Shown here: positions 16,908-26,025 of the stretch, one piece after another
Numbering within the stretch: position 1 is the stretch's first letter
Layout: each line of letters begins with the position of its first letter
NCBI RefSeq assembly: GCF_038592985.1
Contig: NZ_CP151951.1
Coordinates: 2,657,001 to 2,721,000 of the forward strand
Source: Paenibacillus sp. FSL R10-2782
Lineage (GTDB): Bacteria > Bacillota > Bacilli > Paenibacillales > Paenibacillaceae
DNA: 64,000 bases
Reading direction: 5' to 3'
Notes under the pieces: generated by a model
Told to the model about the DNA's origin: nothing
Seen by the model: only the letters and a program-made list of their open reading frames with translations
Database searches by the model: none
Position numbers and translations under genes: made by a program

Positions 16908-18116
16908 TCATCCTTCCTTGCCCTGATGGACAAGGGAGTCAACTACCCGGCTGCCCCTACCATTCCACAGATGCGAGAGAATGACCCCTAGCAGCAGAAT
17001 CAGGCTGAAAGCCGCCAGAATCCAGAGGGTAGCCGTCACCGACCATTCGCTCATGCTCCAGCCTGTTACATATTGAAGCACCGCGCCGCCAATTCCGCCC
17101 GACGCAATCAGAATGCTGGTCGTTCTCTCGGTCATTCCCGGAATCAGCACGTTCGCATAGACGAGGGCGATACAGAAGAGTCCGGACATGAACAACCCTG
17201 CACCAAAAATTAGAAGGTATGTAGCCCACTGGCTGGATACAAACGCCATAGCAACCAGGAAGCAGAAAGTCCCGATTGCGCTCCACAGCAGGAAAGGAAT
17301 ATATCCTGATGACTCTGCAATCCTTCCTGAGAACATGCGGCCGATGATCATTGCAATCCAGAGTATGCTGACACCCAGCGAGGCTACGGATTCCCGAAGC
17401 TGCAACGTCTCGATCAGAATGGAGGGCAGGAAGTTCATGAGTCCCAGTTCAAGACCCATGTAAACAAAGAAGAATACAATGAATATTCCCAGTAACACAC
17501 GATGCTGTCCCGAGTACCGGGCTTGTTCGACCGATCGCTCAGAGGTTCGGAGGTCTGCTTGGGTAAGGTGAGAAGAGGCGGAAGCAGGCATGGTAAGCCA
17601 GAACAGCCCCAGAATAAACGCCAGAAGGGAGATGGTGTAGAAGGTCAGATGCCACATTCCAAACCAGATATACAGGCTTACCACCGCCGGAATGAGCAGT
17701 GCACCAAGTGCAAAATAGACATCCAGCTTGGACATGGCTACGGCTTTCTGCTCCTCGGTGAACTCAATCGTGAACGCTCCGATGGACGACTCAATGATGC
17801 CTGAGCCGAAGCCAACCCAGATGGTCATCACGATGACCCAGGTCCATGAGGGGAGTACACCCAGGAAGGCATACCCTGCCACGATACTGACCAGGGCAAT
17901 AGACAGCATCGACTTGCGACCGATATGCAGTGCCATGAAGGGGGAGAGCAGAACGCCGACAAGAAATCCAGAAAACTGTAGGAACAGCAGTAATCCGCCA
18001 TCGCTGTATCCTCGTCCATAGTGTGGCAGCAGTATCGGTAGTAATGCCCCAAGAACCACGCTGGTGACGCCGATTAACAGATAGAAAGCACAACTTAAAG
18101 CGAATAGTCTCTTCAA
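16908..18116 (-). CDS. MFS sugar transporter, GlcP/FucP-like
   Basis: A 402-residue twelve-helix major-facilitator protein. It resembles B. subtilis GlcP as I remember it: 'FLQFSGFLVGVLLSPF' in an early helix, 'GIIESSIGAFTIEF', 'MSKLDVYFALGALLIP', 'MNFLPSILIETL' and 'IASGGIGGAV' all have near equivalents there. I prefer the TTG at 18116, 7 bases after GGAGGG, over the ATG at 18131, which lies upstream of that ribosome site and has none of its own. First gene of the minus-strand operon. GlcP imports hexoses by proton symport and in Bacillus is the last gene of the ntdABC kanosamine operon. Direction and substrate here are inferred. Confidence 0.82.
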   Translation of the reverse strand: MKRLFALSCAFYLLIGVTSVVLGALLPILLPHYGRGYSDGGLLLFLQFSGFLVGVLLSPFMALHIGRKSMLSIALVSIVAGYAFLGVLPSWTWVIVMTIWVGFGSGIIESSIGAFTIEFTEEQKAVAMSKLDVYFALGALLIPAVVSLYIWFGMWHLTFYTISLLAFILGLFWLTMPASASSHLTQADLRTSERSVEQARYSGQHRVLLGIFIVFFFVYMGLELGLMNFLPSILIETLQLRESVASLGVSILWIAMIIGRMFSGRIAESSGYIPFLLWSAIGTFCFLVAMAFVSSQWATYLLIFGAGLFMSGLFCIALVYANVLIPGMTERTTSILIASGGIGGAVLQYVTGWSMSEWSVTATLWILAAFSLILLLGVILSHLWNGRGSRVVDSLVHQGKEG

Positions 18117-19190
18117 GGTCCGTCCCTCCATAAGGTTGTATTTTTATATGGGTTTTGTTTCTTTACTAGATTATACCTTTTTTATGGAAATGTATATATA
18201 TATTTATATAAAAAATGCTAAAAATGATCCAAAAAATCTTACACGTATTTAACATAAATCGGCATGATCTTACGGATATTCGTCATGTTCCATGTCACTG
18301 TGATACGCACTCAGCTGTGGATACACATCTAAACCCCCAGACCCGCCGCAGGCTGGAGGTTTTCTCATGGTATTTTTCGGAATCGGGAAATTGTCGGCTT
18401 CAGGCTGTGAAAGCCCGCTTGTCCTTCAGTAAGTCTGGCTAAGTCCGCTTTGCCATTGACCCTTAAGGTGCTTCCCTTTCCTATGTTCATATGATTCTTG
18501 TTCATCTTTGCATCGAGGTGAGGGTATATATCAATAGGAACCCCGAACAGACTTCAGTCTCCACTTGTGCCACTAAATCTTACCCACATCTAGCTGTGCG
18601 ATAAAAGATAGCCAACTGTACGGTATAATTGGTGCGATTACGAAAAAAAATACTCATGATCGCACTCCTTTTTCGATTTATTTCCGTTATCATTGTATGA
18701 AAAAATTGTAATTAGGATGTGGACAAACATACGAGAGAATTTACCTTGTTTAAGTTATCATTAGAAAGCGCCAAAATATCAGGACTCGCCGTAATAGAAA
18801 ACGATGCACCGTTGAGCATACTGGCTGGTGTACACTAACACCACGGTACGATTGAATGACAGTCCAAGGGGGGATGGTTCACCTGTGGCGGAAGGTATTT
18901 ATAAACGCCATACAGTCTGAAAGAGTGGATTAATTGCATGTTCACTTATAGTAGAGAGTTTTATCTTATGGCCTATTCAAAAATCTACGCTAAAGAGGAA
19001 ATATGACTGTCGGTTCCGGTGGAGAAATCATGGATGGAATGAGTAATTTAATCTTTGCTTTTTTCGTTTGTAAAGGTGTTATCTTAATAAGGTAAACGTT
19101 ACGATATTCCATCTGTATGAAAAGGCAACATGATTATTAATAGTCATGTATGCGGCTTTTTTGAATTTACAACAAAAGGAGTCTACCAAA
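18117..19190 (-). other. About 1 kb gap with traces of a decayed gene
   Basis: No intact gene is seen. On the minus strand from about 18670 to 18365, coding-like pieces are joined only by frame changes: a start after AAAGGAG ('MSIFFRNRTNYTVQL', stop soon after), then 'DLVAQVETEVCSG', then 'VPIDIYPHLDAKMNKNH' to a stop at 18365. This could be a degraded small gene of unknown family. AAACC...GGTTT at 18329-18363 is a hairpin. 18700-19120 shows nothing that I can name apart from a GTAAACGTTAC near-palindrome at 19092. Confidence 0.3.
19121..19162 (+). terminator. Hairpin with T-run in the leader of the AraC gene
   Basis: GGCAACATGA pairs with TCATGTATGC, followed by CTTTTTT, 28 bases before the araC-type start. 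It could be the end of an upstream transcript or an attenuator for the regulator. Confidence 0.45.
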
Positions 19191-20099
19191 ATGAATTTGT
19201 ATTTAGAAATTCCGGAGCTTGACAGACATTTTCCTTTCCGGAGTTTTATTAATAAAGGCGACGTGCTTTGCTATCCTCATTGGCATAAAGAAATTGAAAT
19301 TATTTATGTGACCCAGGGAACCTTGGATCTGGGAATTAACGATAATTCGATACGCATGAAACAAGGTGAAGTTCAATTTATAAATGGTGGTGATGTTCAT
19401 TATTTCCTGGCTTCTCCCGACAGCGAACGGGTGGTTATTCAATTTGATTTGAGCTTTTTTCAAGAGGTATTCACATTAAACGATCAGAAGCGCCCTCTTA
19501 GAGATATATTTACGGAGATGGAGCAATCAAGCTGGAACTGGCCAGAAGAAACAACTGCTAAAATGCTGCCGCTGATTCAAAGCATTTATGATGAGACCGT
19601 CGACCACCAAGAAGGTTATGCCTATATGATCAAAGCCAAACTGTTTGAGATGTTGACTCTTATTTTGCGGGAAGTGCCAAGAAGCACTACGCCTAGGCTT
19701 CCCGAAATCTCTGAAAGTACCTTAACACAATCAAAGGACATGCTTTGTAAACTGGAACGTATTTTTGAATATGTGGAATGCCATTATCATGAAACTATTT
19801 CGCTGAAGAATATAGCTGAATATATGGGTTTCAGTCCCTATTATTTCGCCAGACTGTTTAAGAAGAATACAGGGATGACCTTTATAGCATTTTTGAATGA
19901 ATACAGACTGAATAAGGCCAAATGGATTTTGCTGAATGAAGACAATCCGATCACTGAGGTCGCAGAGGCTGCAGGTTTCAGCAGCGTGAAGACGTTTCAT
20001 CATTTTTTTAAGGAAGCGACAGGAACATCACCATTGAAATACCGCAGGGCAATATTCGGGAATAAAACGGCAAGAACTGAGGAAGAAAGTTTTTCATGA
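19191..20099 (+). CDS. AraC-family transcriptional regulator
   Basis: A 302-residue regulator. The N-terminal cupin-like sensing domain (about 15-150) has 'HWHKEIEIIYVTQGTLDL' and the C-terminal 100 residues carry two helix-turn-helix motifs ('ISLKNIAEYMGFSPYYFARL' and 'ITEVAEAAGFSSVKTFHHFF') ending in 'GTSPLKYRR'. I chose ATG 19191 with AAAGGAG 9 bases upstream; a longer frame from 19146 starts inside the leader hairpin. It stands directly before two decayed sugar-oxidoreductase and isomerase genes, so it probably controlled a sugar-derivative operon and may still regulate the intact oxidoreductase at 21.1 kb. Confidence 0.9.
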   Translation: MNLYLEIPELDRHFPFRSFINKGDVLCYPHWHKEIEIIYVTQGTLDLGINDNSIRMKQGEVQFINGGDVHYFLASPDSERVVIQFDLSFFQEVFTLNDQKRPLRDIFTEMEQSSWNWPEETTAKMLPLIQSIYDETVDHQEGYAYMIKAKLFEMLTLILREVPRSTTPRLPEISESTLTQSKDMLCKLERIFEYVECHYHETISLKNIAEYMGFSPYYFARLFKKNTGMTFIAFLNEYRLNKAKWILLNEDNPITEVAEAAGFSSVKTFHHFFKEATGTSPLKYRRAIFGNKTARTEEESFS

Positions 20100-20144
20100 G
20101 ATTTGTATGATTGAGCTATCCAACGAAGTGAAAGGAGAGTTACG

Positions 20145-20563
20145 ATGAAATAAAAAATTGGGATTATTGGTTGTGGGCTTATTGCAGTCGGTAAACATAT
20201 GCCTGTTTTGAAGCAGATCAAGAAAAGCAAGTATGGTTGCTTTTTGCGACATTTCCCCCGAACGTGCTGAGAAGGCAAAAGCCGATTTCGGATGTGATAA
20301 CTCGGTGGTATAATGTGGAAATTTTGATCGCCTCCAGGGAAGCCGGAAAACACGTCTTGTGCGAGAAGCCAATGGCCAAAACGACCGAAGAAGCGCGGGT
20401 CATGATCGATGCCTCCAAACGGACCGGTAAGAAGTTGACCATCGGTTATCAAAACCGCTTCAGATAGGATTCCTTGTATCTACATAAGATTTGCGAACAA
20501 CAGCAATTAGGGAAATTTATTACGCCAAGGCAAAGGCTATTCGGCGTCGTGCGGTTCCAACGC
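20145..20563 (+). pseudogene. Decayed Gfo/Idh/MocA oxidoreductase gene
   Basis: A good ribosome site and ATG (20145) are followed at once by a TAA at codon 3. Beyond it the family sequence continues: 'KIGIIGCGLIAVGKHMPVL', a frame change, 'MVAFCDISPERAEKAKADFG', a deletion, 'REAGKHVLCEKPMAKT', 'KKLTIGYQNRFR', a TAG, and then 'EIYYAKAKAIRRRAVPT' in another frame. At least five lesions, so no functional product is possible. The 3' part is lost where the isomerase remnant begins. Confidence 0.85.
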
Positions 20564-20953
20564 CATGACCAGCCGTATAGCGATATCAAGAAATGGAAGT
20601 GGGAGAACAAACTTGTTCCCTATTTGGAAGGAAATCGGCAAGCTGGCGGAAGAGCATAGCGTGAAGATCGGCATCGAGCTGCATGGCGGATTTTTGTGCC
20701 ATACACCGTATACCATTCTGAAGCTGCGAGAAGAAACCTGCGATGCGATTGGCGTAAATCTGGATCCAAGCCATTTATGGTGGCAGGGGATTGGTCCCGT
20801 AGGCGCGATCCATCATTTCCATGCAAGGATACTTATCTGGATCAGGACAACATCAACATGTATGGATTGCTGGATATGCAGCCTTACGGTGATGTGCAGA
20901 CCAGAGCCTGGATTTTCCGCTCCGTAGGCTGCGGTCACTGCTTGTCCGAATAG
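20564..20953 (+). pseudogene. Decayed sugar phosphate isomerase/epimerase (TIM barrel) gene
   Basis: A 5'-truncated remnant of a xylose-isomerase-like TIM-barrel protein. 'SDIKKWKWENKLVPY' continues after a frame change as 'WKEIGKLAEEHSVKIGIE' and 'AIGVNLDPSHLWWQGI', a hallmark with metal-ligand residues. Then a further frame change near 20822 leads to 'KDTYLDQDNINMYGLLD' and 'FRSVGCGHCLSE'. Such isomerases usually pair with Gfo/Idh/MocA oxidoreductases in inositol- or glycoside-type pathways, which fits the remnant before it and the intact oxidoreductase after it. Confidence 0.82.
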
Positions 20954-21137
20954 TCCGACATAATCAGCGTTTTTCGGATTTTTGTGTATAATATGTAATA
21001 AGCCTCAAACACGAAGATCCTATGATGTCCGTCGAAGGAGAATTTAATCCTGCAGTAACCATCTGCAATCGATTTTGATCCACGAGTAACCGCTTGATAT
21101 GTATTGGACTTAAATCAGAAGTGGGAGGAAATTGAAA

Positions 21138-22196
21138 ATGGGCAATCGGATATATAATGTAGTTATTATCGGTTATGGAGGCATGGGAAGCTACCATGTT
21201 CAATTGATCGAACCTGTTCAGCAGCTTGCCATTGGCGGTGTATATGATATTGTCGATTACCGGATGGAACTGGCCGCCGCTGGCGGCTATAAAACCTACG
21301 AAAGTCTGGATGCCGTTCTAACCGATCAGGCCGTGGATATTGTTTTGATAGCAACGCCTAATGACGTTCATAAAGAAATAGCGATCCAGGCACTGCAAGC
21401 CGGAAAACATGTCATTTGCGAAAAGCCAGTTACGATAACGAGCGCGGATTTCTTGGATATTGTCGAGGTGGCGAAGAAAGAAAACCGCGTGTTTACGGTA
21501 CATCAGAACCGCCGATGGGATGAAGACTTCCGAATTATCAAAGATATGATCGGCAAGAAGACCGTGGGCGAGCTTTTCCAACTGGAATCGCGGGTTCAGG
21601 GGGCTAACGGCATTCCAGGTGACTGGCGGCAACTGAAGGCGTACGGTGGAGGAATGCTACTGGATTGGGGAGTGCATCTGTTGGACCAGCTACTTCAGAT
21701 TACGGACAGCCAAATAGAAAGCGTAGCTGCTAAGTTAAGCTATATTTTGGGAACTGAAGTGGATGACGGCTTTACCAGCTTTATTGAGTTCAAGGACGGC
21801 CTGACAGCGGTCATTGAAGTGGGTACGACCAATTACGTAAAGCTGCCGCGTTGGTATATTAAAGGAACTGAGGGTACCGCAGTGATCAGGGATTGGGACT
21901 TGAGCGGAGAGATTGCCACCCGAAATCCGGATGTTGCTCATGTAGAACCAAAACCGATTCAAGCAGGCCAAGGATTGACGAAAACGATGGCGCCGCCGTC
22001 AGAGGAATCCACTCTGAAGTTCCCGATTGAGAAAATACCTGTGGCAGCAGAAAGCTTTTATGAAAATTTTGTCTCCGCCATCGAAGGAAAAGCGGAGCTT
22101 GCGATCAAAAGCGAAGAAGTGCATCGTGTGCTGGTACTGATTGAGACGATTTTTGAGGCGGCAGCAACCAAAAGCGTGATTCGAAGAACGATTTAA
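21138..22196 (+). CDS. Gfo/Idh/MocA-family oxidoreductase
   Basis: A 352-residue NAD(P)-dependent dehydrogenase acting on sugars or inositol-type compounds. Rossmann motif 'VVIIGYGGMGSYH', the family-defining 'CEKPVT' lysine near residue 98, and the 'GGGMLLDWGVHLLDQLL' segment carrying the likely catalytic His. I chose ATG 21138, 8 bases after GGGAGGAA, over TTG 21132. It follows the two decayed sugar genes and ends at a convergent terminator. It is intact and probably the surviving member of the former operon, but it lies 184 bases after the remnant and likely has its own promoter. Confidence 0.88.
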   Translation: MGNRIYNVVIIGYGGMGSYHVQLIEPVQQLAIGGVYDIVDYRMELAAAGGYKTYESLDAVLTDQAVDIVLIATPNDVHKEIAIQALQAGKHVICEKPVTITSADFLDIVEVAKKENRVFTVHQNRRWDEDFRIIKDMIGKKTVGELFQLESRVQGANGIPGDWRQLKAYGGGMLLDWGVHLLDQLLQITDSQIESVAAKLSYILGTEVDDGFTSFIEFKDGLTAVIEVGTTNYVKLPRWYIKGTEGTAVIRDWDLSGEIATRNPDVAHVEPKPIQAGQGLTKTMAPPSEESTLKFPIEKIPVAAESFYENFVSAIEGKAELAIKSEEVHRVLVLIETIFEAAATKSVIRRTI

Positions 22197-22230
22197 ATCA
22201 GCTCTATTTTCGATTCGCCATAAGTGAGAT

Positions 22231-22246
22231 ATATAGGATCCTATAT
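22231..22246. promoter_or_regulatory. 16-bp perfect palindrome
   Basis: ATATAGGATCCTATAT lies 35 bases after the oxidoreductase stop. A second GGATCCTA occurs at about 22270, within a looser hairpin (AGAACCT...AGGTTCT). It could be a protein-binding site or part of the transcript's 3' structure. Confidence 0.35.
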
Positions 22247-22347
22247 TTTGAGAACCTGTGAAAAATATTGGATCCTAAAGTTTCTCATAGGTTCTGGAAT
22301 GAATGATTCGATGAGGGCATAAAGCAAATGGAATTTTAAAATTAGAC

Positions 22348-22398
22348 TATTCACCAAAAAGAGGAGAGCGGAAAAAAACAACCTCTTTTTGGTGAATA
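22348..22398. terminator. Bidirectional terminator between convergent genes
   Basis: TATTCACCAAAAAGAGG (22348-22364) and its exact complement (22382-22398) form a 17-bp perfect stem. The A-rich and T-rich arms suit termination on both strands, between the oxidoreductase (+) and the pucR-type gene (-). Confidence 0.88.
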
Positions 22399-22433
22399 AT
22401 TCCACTTAAACATCCCCCAAAGTAAGTGACCAA

Positions 22434-24023
22434 TTAGGGCATCAAATGCCTAAACATAAGCCCCAGCTTTAACAGCAGCAGGTGGTCGGTATTCTTCAAA
22501 TCCAGATTCAGCAGCCCCGATATTTTCTCCAGCCTGTACAGCACCGTGTTGCGATGGATAAACAGCTCACGCGCGGTTTCATTCACTTGGCCGTTGTTGG
22601 CGAAATAGGCTTCAAGCGTGTGCATCATCTCGCCAGCGTATTCCTCGTCCTTGTCCAGCAGTGGACGGAACAAATAAGAGCAGTACCTGCTCATGACCTC
22701 CTGCGGAATATGCTTGAAGAGATAAATGAATTCCAGGTCGGCAAACATGACAACCGGTTCGCTTATACCGAGCTCTGTGCTGATTCTCTCGGCCTCGGCG
22801 CACTCCCGGAAGCCGTCGATGAACTCCTCCATACCCATTCTCACTTTACTGATAAAACATGTCCTTGCTCCTGCTCCGTGGTCCCATGCATGCATCAAAT
22901 CTGCATACAAACGTGCGGAGTTCTCATACTGTCTGCGCTCCTTGGCCTCCTCTTCCAGAATGGGAAAGAGGGAATATATGCGGTTCATCACATAGAAATG
23001 ATGGGATTCCAAGGAGGCCGCTTTCGGATGGTCCTGAAGCTTACTCTGAATCTCCCTCAGTCTGCGGCGCTGACTCTCATGGTCCCACGGATCAGCTCCT
23101 GTGGAGGATATCATGCATACGTAGGGTGTGCTCCACAATGTGCTTCCCAACGCTTCGGCAAATTCAAGCACCGTCTTCCGAGAGGCGTTTCCCTTCAAGT
23201 AACGCTCCATGGTCGCGCCAAGACGACTGCTTGCCGCAGAAGTCTCCTGATTCCGGATGACCTCCAGATGATAGGAAAGAATAACGGCAGCCTGGTGAAA
23301 AATACCCTCCATATCATGTGCTTCCAGCAGATTTTCGGTCTGAACCAGCAAGTAACCGTATGATTTTCCGTTTTTCAGCAGGGGGACCCGATACAACAGG
23401 TTATCTGCCGCCTTATAAAACCGATGGTCCTGATGCCAGGGCCAGTCGTTCAACAGCTCCATTTCGGAACAGCGTGTCACGTTATACAAGGCCTGTCCCT
23501 CAGAGGTGACGATGGCTACTGGACGCCCCAAAATGCTTGTGATGCTTTGAAAATAATTGGTGTACTCATCCGCCTGCATCGCAAAATCAACCAGCTTTTT
23601 CTGCGTTTCAAGCAATTCATTCAGCCGGCGGGTATCGCGTTGGAACTCGGATTGGAATAGAGCGGTGATCTGCTCGGAGAAGGTGAATTCAAAAGGCAAC
23701 TCAATCAGGGGGAAGCCCAACCGGTCGGCTTCAAGCAGGGCAATCTCTGGAATTTCCGCCCAGTAGCGGCCAAGCTTGATGCCAAGCCCGGAGGCTCCCC
23801 GTTCATTCAGCTTTTGCAGCAAATTGACAAATTCCTCGGGTGAATCCCTGATCGCATAAGCCGTAGTCAGCAGCAGTTCCCCTTCTTTCATCCAATTGAT
23901 CACATCCGGCGCATCCATCAAATTAATGGAACTGATCGTTCGGAAAATTCCCTTTTTACCGGCCGCCAGCTTCCCTTCCGATAACGGATAGACCGTCAAG
24001 GCATCCTCTACAGTTAAATGCAT
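22434..24023 (-). CDS. pucR: PucR-family transcriptional regulator
   Basis: A 529-residue regulator. The N-terminal PucR ligand domain (about 1-125) begins 'LTVEDALTVYPLSEGKLAAG' and has 'EGELLLTTAYAI' and 'GLGIKLGRYW'. The C-terminal HTH_30 domain ends with 'FANNGQVNETARELFIHRN' and 'TVLYRLEKI', the standard PucR/CdaR helix-turn-helix. PucR controls purine and ureide catabolism in Bacillus. It is divergent from, and 269 bases away from, a 13-gene transport and hydrolysis operon, which it most likely regulates. The effector is probably a pathway compound. Confidence 0.9.
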   Translation of the reverse strand: MHLTVEDALTVYPLSEGKLAAGKKGIFRTISSINLMDAPDVINWMKEGELLLTTAYAIRDSPEEFVNLLQKLNERGASGLGIKLGRYWAEIPEIALLEADRLGFPLIELPFEFTFSEQITALFQSEFQRDTRRLNELLETQKKLVDFAMQADEYTNYFQSITSILGRPVAIVTSEGQALYNVTRCSEMELLNDWPWHQDHRFYKAADNLLYRVPLLKNGKSYGYLLVQTENLLEAHDMEGIFHQAAVILSYHLEVIRNQETSAASSRLGATMERYLKGNASRKTVLEFAEALGSTLWSTPYVCMISSTGADPWDHESQRRRLREIQSKLQDHPKAASLESHHFYVMNRIYSLFPILEEEAKERRQYENSARLYADLMHAWDHGAGARTCFISKVRMGMEEFIDGFRECAEAERISTELGISEPVVMFADLEFIYLFKHIPQEVMSRYCSYLFRPLLDKDEEYAGEMMHTLEAYFANNGQVNETARELFIHRNTVLYRLEKISGLLNLDLKNTDHLLLLKLGLMFRHLMP

Positions 24024-24173
24024 TTTTAATCACTCCCATGATGCGTATATGATTCAGATGCCGAACACGACGTAACCTTTTAAGCCATTATATAGGCTTT
24101 CCTCGACTTTCTGCAATCCTTTTGCCTTTGTTATGTAATATAATCTAACACACATTACTTTTAATTCTGTTTT

Positions 24174-24186
24174 CAAACCAACGATA
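24174..24186 (-). promoter_or_regulatory. Possible PucR box in divergent intergenic region
   Basis: On the minus strand this reads TATCGTTGGTTTG, matching the B. subtilis PucR box WWWCNTTGGTTAA as I remember it at 11 of 13 positions. It lies between the pucR-type gene and the operon promoter, where an activator or repressor would bind. Confidence 0.38.
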
Positions 24187-24229
24187 AGCCCATTTTGTTA
24201 GATTTAAAACCAAAATTGTGTAAGAAATA

Positions 24230-24258
24230 TTTACATTCATATTTTTTAGCTTTATGAT
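24230..24258 (+). promoter_or_regulatory. Promoter of the PucR-linked catabolic operon
   Basis: TTTACA, 17-base spacer, TATGAT. An inverted repeat TGTAA-N7-TTACA (24219-24235) overlaps the -35 box and could be an operator. Its -10 box covers the ATG at 24254, which supports the later ATG at 24293 as the true start of the first gene. Confidence 0.62.
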
Positions 24259-24292
24259 AGGACACAACTTCAAAGAGAAGAGGGGAATTCAG

Positions 24293-25090
24293 ATGCAGCT
24301 TACCCAAAATCAACAGGCTGCGGCCAAACAGGACAGCCGTTCCATGCTTGTTATCAATGATGTCGGCAAAATCTACCCCAATGGCACTGTAGCCGTACAG
24401 CATGCGGATCTGCATGTAGGGGAAGGGGAATTTCTCTGTTTTGTCGGCCCTTCCGGTTGTGGTAAATCGACTATTTTTAATATGATTGCCGGTTTGACGG
24501 AACCGACCTCCGGTCATCTGTCCGTGCTGGGCACCTCACCGAAGGAAGCGCGCAAGCAGAATGAGATTGCCTTTGTATTTCAGGAGCATACTCTGCTGCC
24601 ATGGGCCAAGCTGATTGATAATGTCACCATGCCTCTTACTTTGCGCGGCATATCCAAGAAGGAGCGTATTACCGAAGGGGAGCGGGTTCTTGAACTGGTA
24701 GGCTTGAAGGAATATATGAAGGTGCTGCCCCGTGAGCTGTCAGGCGGAATGAAGATGAGGGTATCGATTGCACGAGCGTTGATATCCAGACCCAAGTTAC
24801 TGTTAATGGATGAACCGTTTGGCGCCCTTGATGAAATTACCAGGCAGACACTGCAGGATGAACTGCTGAATATTTGGGAACAGGACAAAAAGATGTCGGT
24901 TCTGTTCATTACGCATAACGTGTTTGAAAGTGTGTTTCTATCGACAAGAGTAGTGGTGATGACGCCCCGTCCCGGTAAAATTTCGGACATCATCGATATT
25001 CCGTTTGCTTATCCGAGAGATGATGAATTCCGGACACGTCCGGAGTTCGGTGAATATGTACGCAGCGTGTCCGCTGTGTTGAAGCATTGA
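24293..25090 (+). CDS. ABC transporter ATPase (SsuB/TauB/NitT family)
   Basis: A 265-residue ATPase that powers import of small organic molecules at the membrane. Walker A 'GPSGCGKST', Q-loop 'VFQEHTLLPW', signature 'LSGGMKMR', Walker B 'LLLMDEPFGALD' and H-loop 'FITHNVFES' are all present, and the 'LPWAKLIDNVTMPL' stretch is typical of nitrate/taurine/HMP-type importers. ATG 24293 has GAGGGGAA upstream; a frame starting at 24254 begins inside the promoter. First gene of a 14-kb operon, 30 bases before its permease. Confidence 0.93.
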   Translation: MQLTQNQQAAAKQDSRSMLVINDVGKIYPNGTVAVQHADLHVGEGEFLCFVGPSGCGKSTIFNMIAGLTEPTSGHLSVLGTSPKEARKQNEIAFVFQEHTLLPWAKLIDNVTMPLTLRGISKKERITEGERVLELVGLKEYMKVLPRELSGGMKMRVSIARALISRPKLLLMDEPFGALDEITRQTLQDELLNIWEQDKKMSVLFITHNVFESVFLSTRVVVMTPRPGKISDIIDIPFAYPRDDEFRTRPEFGEYVRSVSAVLKH

Positions 25091-25120
25091 TAGCCAGAAA
25101 TGAGAGGAGAGGGAAGAAAA

Positions 25121-25999
25121 ATGGAAGAGATGGCAGCCAGTTCGGCCGTTGAAACGGCGGTAGGTATCCGGGCTTCTGCGAAGGAAATTGCCCGCAGTGG
25201 TTATCCATCAGGCGAGGATAAGATCCTGAGCCTGCTAAAGAAAGTTCTGCCGCCATTAGTCGTGTTTGTCCTGTTTATCGGCGGATGGGAGGGGATCGTG
25301 CGGACGATCGGAATGCCTCCGTATATTTTGCCCAAGCCATCCGATATTGCGGCGGCGGCGGCCGAGAATAGTACGAATCTGATTACGTCGGTAAGCACAA
25401 CCATTGTAGAGGCGTTGATCGGTTTTGCGATCAGTGTAGTGCTCGGTATTTCATTAGCCATTCTGCTGGCGCTGTCCAAAACGGTGGAAAAAAGCGTCTA
25501 TCCTTACGCCATTATCCTGCAAACTATTCCGGTCGTAGCGGTAGCGCCGATCATTGTGATCTGGTTCGGAGCAGGAATCAATGCCATTGTGATCATCTCA
25601 TTCCTGATCAGCTTTTTCCCGATTTTATCGAATACGCTGATCGGATTGAACTCAACGGATCAGAACATGAAAAATTTATTTTATTTGTATAATGCGAGCA
25701 AGCTGCAGACCATTTGGAAGCTGCGATTTCCGGCGGCGCTCCCGTACATTATGGCGGGGCTGAAAATTTCATGCTCCAGCTCAGTTGTCGGAGCAATCGT
25801 GGGCGAATACATTGCCGGCATTGGCGGCGGACAGGGTGGACTCGGATACGGGATTACCGTTGCGGCAACCCGCCTGCAAACTCCTTATCTGTTCGCCTGC
25901 GGTTTAGCGGCATCCGTCTTGGGAATAGCATTTTTCCTGATCATCAATATGGTGTCGAACAAGCTTTTGAAGTCTTGGCATGAGTCGGCAATGAAATGA
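25121..25999 (+). CDS. ABC transporter permease (SsuC/TauC-like)
   Basis: A 292-residue integral membrane subunit with about six helices after a polar N-terminal 45 residues. 'PYILPKPSDI' near the start of the periplasm-type loop is a family mark, and the EAA coupling loop is in 'LYNASKLQTIWKLRFPAALPYIMAGLK'-type sequence (about 185-212; key Gly and Arg residues kept). GAGAGGAGAGGG precedes ATG 25121. Works with the ATPase before it and the lipoprotein after it. The single permease probably serves both binding proteins of the operon. Confidence 0.92.
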   Translation: MEEMAASSAVETAVGIRASAKEIARSGYPSGEDKILSLLKKVLPPLVVFVLFIGGWEGIVRTIGMPPYILPKPSDIAAAAAENSTNLITSVSTTIVEALIGFAISVVLGISLAILLALSKTVEKSVYPYAIILQTIPVVAVAPIIVIWFGAGINAIVIISFLISFFPILSNTLIGLNSTDQNMKNLFYLYNASKLQTIWKLRFPAALPYIMAGLKISCSSSVVGAIVGEYIAGIGGGQGGLGYGITVAATRLQTPYLFACGLAASVLGIAFFLIINMVSNKLLKSWHESAMK

Positions 26000-26025
26000 T
26001 ACCAGAACCGGGAGAGGGATCCAAC

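Noticed and set aside
22482..23363. 293-codon plus-strand frame opposite the pucR-type gene
   Set aside because: Antisense shadow; the minus strand shows full PucR and HTH_30 motifs.
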